Shown here piece by piece: positions 16,440 to 20,000 of a stretch of DNA of 20,000 bases. Source of the stretch: Symbiodinium natans (lineage: Eukaryota > Sar > Dinophyceae > Suessiales > Symbiodiniaceae); NCBI GenBank assembly GCA_905221605.1, contig CAJNDS010000121.1:52501-72500 (forward strand), written 5' to 3'. Position 1 is the stretch's first letter. Each line of letters starts with the position of its first letter. Below the pieces are notes generated by a model. That model searched no databases and was not told the origin of the DNA. It was given only the letters and a program-made list of their open reading frames with translations. Both the position numbers and the translations under genes were made by a program.

Positions 16440-18523
16440 AAACAAGCAGTCGCTGCGGAGGAAGGCACTGAAGCTGCCCAGGCAACATGCTCGTTCTTGC
16501 TCTCACGGCGGACATCTTGTCCCGAACGTGTGTACTTTACAACCATCCCGCAGCGAGGCTGCCTGACGCACTTGCAGTACACATAGCTGAACCTGGCTTT
16601 TTGTGGACCTAAGCCCCATTCTGCCGTGATGATTCCTGCCATGCTGCCGTTTTGGCGCGCCAGGGTGGCCACCTCCCACTCGTTGTCGCGGAGATCTCGT
16701 CGGGTCACGGTGACGTCCTCCTCCGCCGGAGGTTCTTTGTCTAGCACCAAAGCACCTTTCCGCGACATCTGCTGCAGCGGGTGCGGTCTGACGCCGAAAC
16801 GCAGCTTCATAAACCGTTCGCCGAAGTCACTCAAGCTCCTAAACCCCATCGAAGAACCCTAAACCCCCAACCTAAGCCCCTAAACTCCGAAACAAAAACC
16901 CAAGCCCCTAAGCATGAAGAGCATACTCCTTCAGGCTCCCCTAAAACCTACCCCAAACACTTCTAAGCCCCAAACCCCAAACGCTTGCTGATGCGGTGTT
17001 GAGCTGACTTTGACACGGGCAGAGCCATGATATCAGGGGCAAAGAGGACATGGAGTCCAGTAGGGAATGAGGGAAACAGGTACCCCATAGAATCCCCCAA
17101 ACGCTTTGGGGTGTAGGGTTTAGGGTTTAGGGACTGAGGGACTTAGTTTTGGGCTTTGGGGTTTGGGCTTTAACGTTAAGAATGAGGGAATTCGGTACCC
17201 TACAGGATTGCTAGAGGTTTTGGGGTGTAGGGTTTAAGGAATGAGGGACTTAGGTACCCTATAGCAACCCTTGCAAGGGACAGACGGGACCTAATTCCCT
17301 CATTGCCAACTAAGAATCATCAGGGGGCTTCAAGGCAAAGGTTTTGGGCCTTCCGGCGTAATTGGGGTTTTGGGGTTTGAGGCTTGGGGTTTAGGGTTTA
17401 GGGTTTAGGGTTTGGGGTTTGGGGGTTGGGGGTTGGGGTTTGGGGTTTGGGGTTTGGGTTTAAGCCGGCTTTCGAGCCTGAATCTACAAGAGCCATTTGA
17501 AGAGCTACGCAAGGGTATTCCAAGACAAACCATGGATCTGGTACGGAGCTCGGGTTTAGGGTTTAGGGTTTAGGGTTTAGGGTTTAGGGTTCAGGGTTTA
17601 GGGTTTAGGGTTTAGGGTTTAGGGTTTAGGGTTTAGGGTTTAGGGTTTAGGGTTTAAAGGGTTTAGGGTTTAGGGTTTAGGGTTTAGGGTTTAGGGTTTA
17701 GGGTTTAGGGTTTAGGGTTTAGGGTTTAGGGTTTAGGGTTTAGGGTTTGGAGCTCTTGCTCAATATACACTAAACGCGAGCTCCTTTGTAGGTCGACGTG
17801 ATGTGCCAGAAAGGGAAACCATGCTCTTGACCATCTGAAGCCGAGCAGCGATCTTATGCTCAACCCTAAACCTTAAACCCTAAACCCTAAACCCTAAACC
17901 CTAAACAACGTGCCTTGCATTCCTCTGTCGGAGCAGCCGTCGCTCGGCGTGCTTCTTCTCGTAGTCCTCTGCTCTTAAGCACGGCTGGCTGCGAATCTCG
18001 GGTATAAGGGCTAGCGCGTAGGGTTTAAGGTTTAGGTGTGTAAGGTTTGGGGTTTAGGGTTTGGGGTTTAGGTTTGGGGTTTCGGGTTTTGGGTGTGTTT
18101 AGGGCTCCGTGTGTAGGGCTCAGTGGCCCATACCTTAGAAGACTCCCAAGGGTTTAGGGTTTAGGGTTTAGGGTTGGTTTAGGGTTTAGGGTTTAGGGTT
18201 TAGGGTTTAGGGTTTAGGGTTTAGGGTTTAGGGTTTAGGGTTTAGGGTTTAGGGTTTAGGGTTTAGGGTTTAGGGTTTAGGGTTTAGGGTTTAGGGTTTA
18301 GGGTTTAGGGTTTAGGGTTTAGGGTTTAGGGTTTAGGGCCACATCAGGGACCAAGGAGCTGCCTCGCAAGATCTTGCGGTTTTGGGACTTGAGGGTTTTC
18401 TGGGTGGAGGTTTCAGGGTACCCTAAACCCTAAACCCTAAACCCTAAACCCTAAACCTTAGACCTGTAGGTTCCGGGGTGTGCAGCTCTGAGAGTAGGTG
18501 GGATGGCTCTTCCAGAGCTTTCC
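16440..18523 (-). CDS. Multi-exon gene with telomeric micro-introns; last exon has a Cys/His cluster
   Basis: Exons on the - strand: 18523-18464, 18422-18340, possibly a 9-nt exon near 18147-18139, 17996-17910, 17858-17782, 17548 to about 17468, about 17054-16985, and 16838 to about 16440. Joined residues read well across junctions: SELHTPEPTG-YPETSTQK, LRQRNARH-HKIAARLQM, RRPTK-D-SVPDPWFVLE. Four phases agree without forcing. The last exon encodes FGVRPHPLQQMSRKG and later YVYCKCVRQPRCGMVVKY followed by SKNEH. This C-x-C-x5-C...E-H layout recalls FLYWCH- or WRKY-like zinc clusters, suggesting DNA binding by a weak analogy. The start codon is not visible. The acceptor of the 17054 exon lacks a clear AG, so that link is the weakest. 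The end of the last exon is uncertain, because beyond about 16440 it runs into T-rich and duplicated sequence. Confidence 0.5.
17058..17314. mobile_element. Family D inverted-repeat element, copy 2
   Basis: The left end CAGTAGGGAATGAGGGAA and right end TTCCCTCATTGCCAACTAAG are inverted and closely related to family D copy 1. The GGAATGAGGGA-TT-GGTACCCTA module is repeated twice more inside (near 17178 and 17235), separated by short TTTAGGG patches. This gives a composite of about 257 bp. Confidence 0.6.
17340..17465 (+). repeat. Degenerate TTTGGGG/TTTAGGG array
   Basis: Variant telomeric units directly downstream (on the coding strand) of the exon ending near 17468. They form the start of the next putative intron (GC donor followed by TTAAACCC). 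Confidence 0.7.
17552..17748 (+). repeat. Telomeric array flanked by 7-bp duplication
   Basis: About 27 TTTAGGG units with one TTCAGGG and one TTTAAAGGG. Flanks: ggagctc at 17545-17551 and again at 17749-17755. It is part of the intron between exons ending 17782 and starting 17548. Confidence 0.85.
17859..17909 (-). repeat. 51-bp intron made almost entirely of telomeric repeat
   Basis: On the coding strand: GCAC/GTTGTTTAGGG, then TTTAGGG units, then GGTTGAG/CATAAG. GT-AG, phase 0, joining QRNARH to HKIAARLQ. Only a few bases at each end are not repeat. Confidence 0.65.
18163..18339 (+). repeat. Telomeric array in a GC-donor intron
   Basis: About 24 TTTAGGG units. On the coding (-) strand the preceding exon ends GATGTG/GCCCTAAACCC, so the GC donor is directly continuous with the array. 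Confidence 0.8.
18423..18463 (-). repeat. 41-bp telomeric intron
   Basis: On the coding strand: CCTACAG/GTCTAAGG, then TTTAGGG units, ending TTTAG/GGTACCC. GT-AG, phase 1, joining TPEPTG to YPETSTQK. The acceptor is a telomeric unit itself. Confidence 0.65.
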
Positions 18524-18571
18524 CTAAACCCTAAACCCTAAACCCTAAACCCCCGAACGCTATGAAATTCA

Positions 18572-18654
18572 GGGGTATAAGGAGGGACCCTTACATACCG
18601 AAGTGCCCCTAAATGACCCCCGAAATAACCACAAGGGTCCCTCCTTTAGTCCCT
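18572..18654. mobile_element. Family B inverted-repeat element, copy 2
   Basis: The left end GGGGTATAAGGAGGGACCC and right end GGGTCCCTCCTTTAGTCCC match the ends of the copy at 4380-4526. The interior is shorter (83 bp in total). It lies just upstream of the first visible exon of the - strand gene at 18523. Confidence 0.7.
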
Positions 18655-18799
18655 GAGTATGAGAAGAGATGTCTACATAAACCCTACCACATCGCCCGAA
18701 CTCCGAAACCTCACCATCAGCCTAGGCTGTTTAGGTTCTCCAGCGTTTAGTGCTTCATGGTCTAGAGGGTGTATGGGGTTCAGGACTTAAGAGTTTACA

Positions 18800-19642
18800 C
18801 GAGAACCTCTCTCACTCTCTGCCAAGCAGAGGGCAGGTCCAAGGTTTGAACTACTTGGTGGTGACAGACTTTAAAAGAAAGACTGTCGGCAACCCTAGTC
18901 AGAAAAAAAAAAGTAGAGAAATGCGGTCGACCTAGTGGATGAGGTGCAGCTTGAAGAAGTCGACTCTGTCGTTGCAGTTGATAACATCGAAGGAAACGAA
19001 ACCATGTCGTAAACGGGCGACAGGCTGTTCTGAACGGGGAGGTGGGGAGGAGGGGGAGCCTTGCCACAACAACTCTTGCCTAGGCTCCGCATGTCAAGTG
19101 GCGCAAATCCCCCCCCCCCCCCCGACTCCTACTTGAAGCTTTCAAGGGTAGCTATAAGTGATGTCAGCAAGCAGAGCCGCTGTAGTTCTACCCTATCCTA
19201 ACCCTAATCCCTAATCCCGAAACCCTAAACCCTAAACTCCAAACCCTAAACCCTGAACCCCTATTCTAACCCTAATCCTACTGAACCTTCTAGGAAGCAA
19301 TCACGCCTGAGCAGGCGGCGCCTAGAATATACTTGGAGGTGCATGGGTACGTATAACCCAATTCTAGCTATACTTATAAGCCCCCGAAGTCTCTTAAGTA
19401 AGTTATGAGTAGGATACTTGTAACACAATTCTTGACTATACTTATAAGGCCCCCGAAGTCTCTCTTAAGTAGGTTACAAGTAGACTTGTCGTTGGGGGGT
19501 ATAGGTACCCATGAGGGATGTAAATGTCTTGCCAAGCTGCAAGGATAAGGCGCTCGGAATCATTATGGCGACGGCAACACAAGTTCGGCCCTTTTCGCTC
19601 CAGCTGTGGCAAGAGGCCGTGAAGCTAGAATCAGCTAGATGA
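18800..19642 (+). CDS. 3' part of a + strand gene, unknown product
   Basis: Exon candidates: about 18800-18884 (SRGQVQGLNYLVVTDFKRK), 18917-19006 (AVDLVDEVQLEEVDSVVAVD), about 19148-19190 (VAISDVSKQSRC), 19294-19350 (EAITPEQAAPRIYLEVHGY) and 19505-19642 (VPMRDVNVLPSCKDKALGII, stop TGA 19640-19642). The last junction is the best: GT-AG, phase 0, intron 19351-19504. The 19006 donor (GTAAAC) and the CAAG acceptor at 19147 agree in phase 2. The first proposed intron (18885-18916) would be only 32 bp and next to an A10 run, so a sequence-length error there is possible. The encoded middle part is acidic and helix-like. Family not recognised; the 5' end was not found. Confidence 0.5.
19109..19123. 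repeat. C15 homopolymer in an intron
   Basis: Fifteen consecutive C lie in the intron between the exons ending 19006 and starting 19148. Comparable tracts are at 3340-3354 (G15), 6845-6864 (G20) and 12236-12256 (G21). Confidence 0.9.
19192..19280 (-). repeat. Degenerate telomeric patch
   Basis: CCCTAAA, CCCTAAT and CCCGAAA units occupy the intron between the exons near 19190 and 19294. Confidence 0.75.
19351..19504 (+). mobile_element. Introner-like intron with GTAC duplication and internal tandem repeat
   Basis: The intron starts GTATAACCC and ends GGGGTATAG, so the ends are partly inverted. It is flanked by GTAC on both sides (19347-19350 and 19505-19508). Inside are two diverged copies of a 66-bp unit (19358-19424, 19425-19489) with the shared core CTATACTTATAAG and CCCCCGAAGTCTC. 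Splicing restores a continuous frame. Confidence 0.6.
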
Positions 19643-19664
19643 GCCCAGCCCTCGCCGACTACAC

Positions 19665-19920
19665 CTATGCGACGGAGGCCACGTGACCGAGCCCAGCATG
19701 AACACCGAGACGACGTCGCCATTCCTCAGAGCAAGCCTTGCCAGAATCTAGGGCAGGCCTGAAAGAGCCTTCTCTTTCGCCCAGGGGGGTCCGTGAAAGG
19801 TGACCCGAAAGTCGAATCTCCAGGGGGAAGAGCTCGAAACTGCCACCGCGACTCCCTGTGAGCCCCTCATCAGCTGCCCACTCCCTCGCCGCAAGCGTCC
19901 AGCAGCTGCACCACTTTCTC
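19665..19920 (-). CDS. Candidate exon bounded by a family A element
   Basis: The - strand is open from the acceptor of the family A element (CTACCAAG/GAGAAAG at 19921) for about 84 codons to a TAG at 19667-19665. It includes GGSFELFPLEIRLSGHL and ACSEEWRRRLGVHAGLGH. A second frame is also open for 62 codons, so the frame choice is uncertain. It would be convergent with the + strand gene that ends at 19642. Confidence 0.35.
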
Positions 19921-20000
19921 CTTGGTAGCCCAGCAACCATATTATAATAAGGGCACCCTGTTTTTTGGGGTTGGTCTTTTTATAAGGGAACCCATAACCA
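19921..20000. mobile_element. Family A element, truncated by the window end
   Basis: It begins CTTGGTAGCCCAGCAACCAT, then TTATAATAAGGGCACCCT, and runs off the window. It matches the left arms of the copies at 1753-1874 and (in complement) 4589-4753. Confidence 0.6.

Noticed and set aside
1-20000. CRISPR array
   Set aside because: The regularly spaced look comes from telomeric 7-mers with irregular unique gaps; there are no conserved 25-40 bp repeats with equal-length spacers and no cas genes.

Overview
This window looks like nuclear DNA of a dinoflagellate. It contains dozens of plant-type telomeric arrays (TTTAGGG on the + strand, or CCCTAAA), in both orientations and interspersed through the whole 20 kb. 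Between them lie short, GC-rich, coding-like segments that only make sense as small exons. Several introns need GC or GA donors with AG acceptors, which is known in dinoflagellates. One gene encodes a protein type that I recall as very abundant in dinoflagellate predicted proteomes. No bacterial-style genes, rRNA, tRNA or CRISPR array was seen.

Layout. 1-1603: a + strand gene of at least eight small exons separated by telomeric arrays (product unknown). 4099-2235 (-): a six-exon gene for a TIR-like domain protein, possibly extending to 4374. 5877-4518 (-): a three-exon gene for a roughly 8-TM membrane protein, with an exon/intron duplication just upstream. 6403-6533 (+): a probable first exon facing away from it. 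About 14310-8450 (-): a charged-protein gene of at least eight small exons spread over 6 kb of arrays, minisatellites and inverted-repeat elements. 14771-15057 (-): a probable terminal exon. 18523 to about 16440 (-): a seven- or eight-exon gene whose last exon carries a Cys/His cluster. About 18800-19642 (+): the 3' part of another gene. 19920-19665 (-): a probable exon convergent with it.

Main observation. Several telomeric arrays behave as introns. Two sit inside the TIR-like gene and are flanked by direct duplications of the exon (19 bp perfect, and 16 bp with one mismatch). Removing the array plus one copy restores an uninterrupted reading frame. Two other arrays form phase-consistent introns of only 51 and 41 bp. 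This suggests that telomeric repeats were inserted at staggered breaks and became spliceable (introner-like). In parallel there are several families of short terminal-inverted-repeat elements. One of them exactly forms intron 2 of the membrane-protein gene, as described for introners.

Caveat. Exon boundaries were deduced by hand from reading frame, phase and splice dinucleotides. Allowing GT, GC and GA donors makes chance phase agreement easy, so boundaries without a flanking duplication are tentative. No transcript evidence is available.
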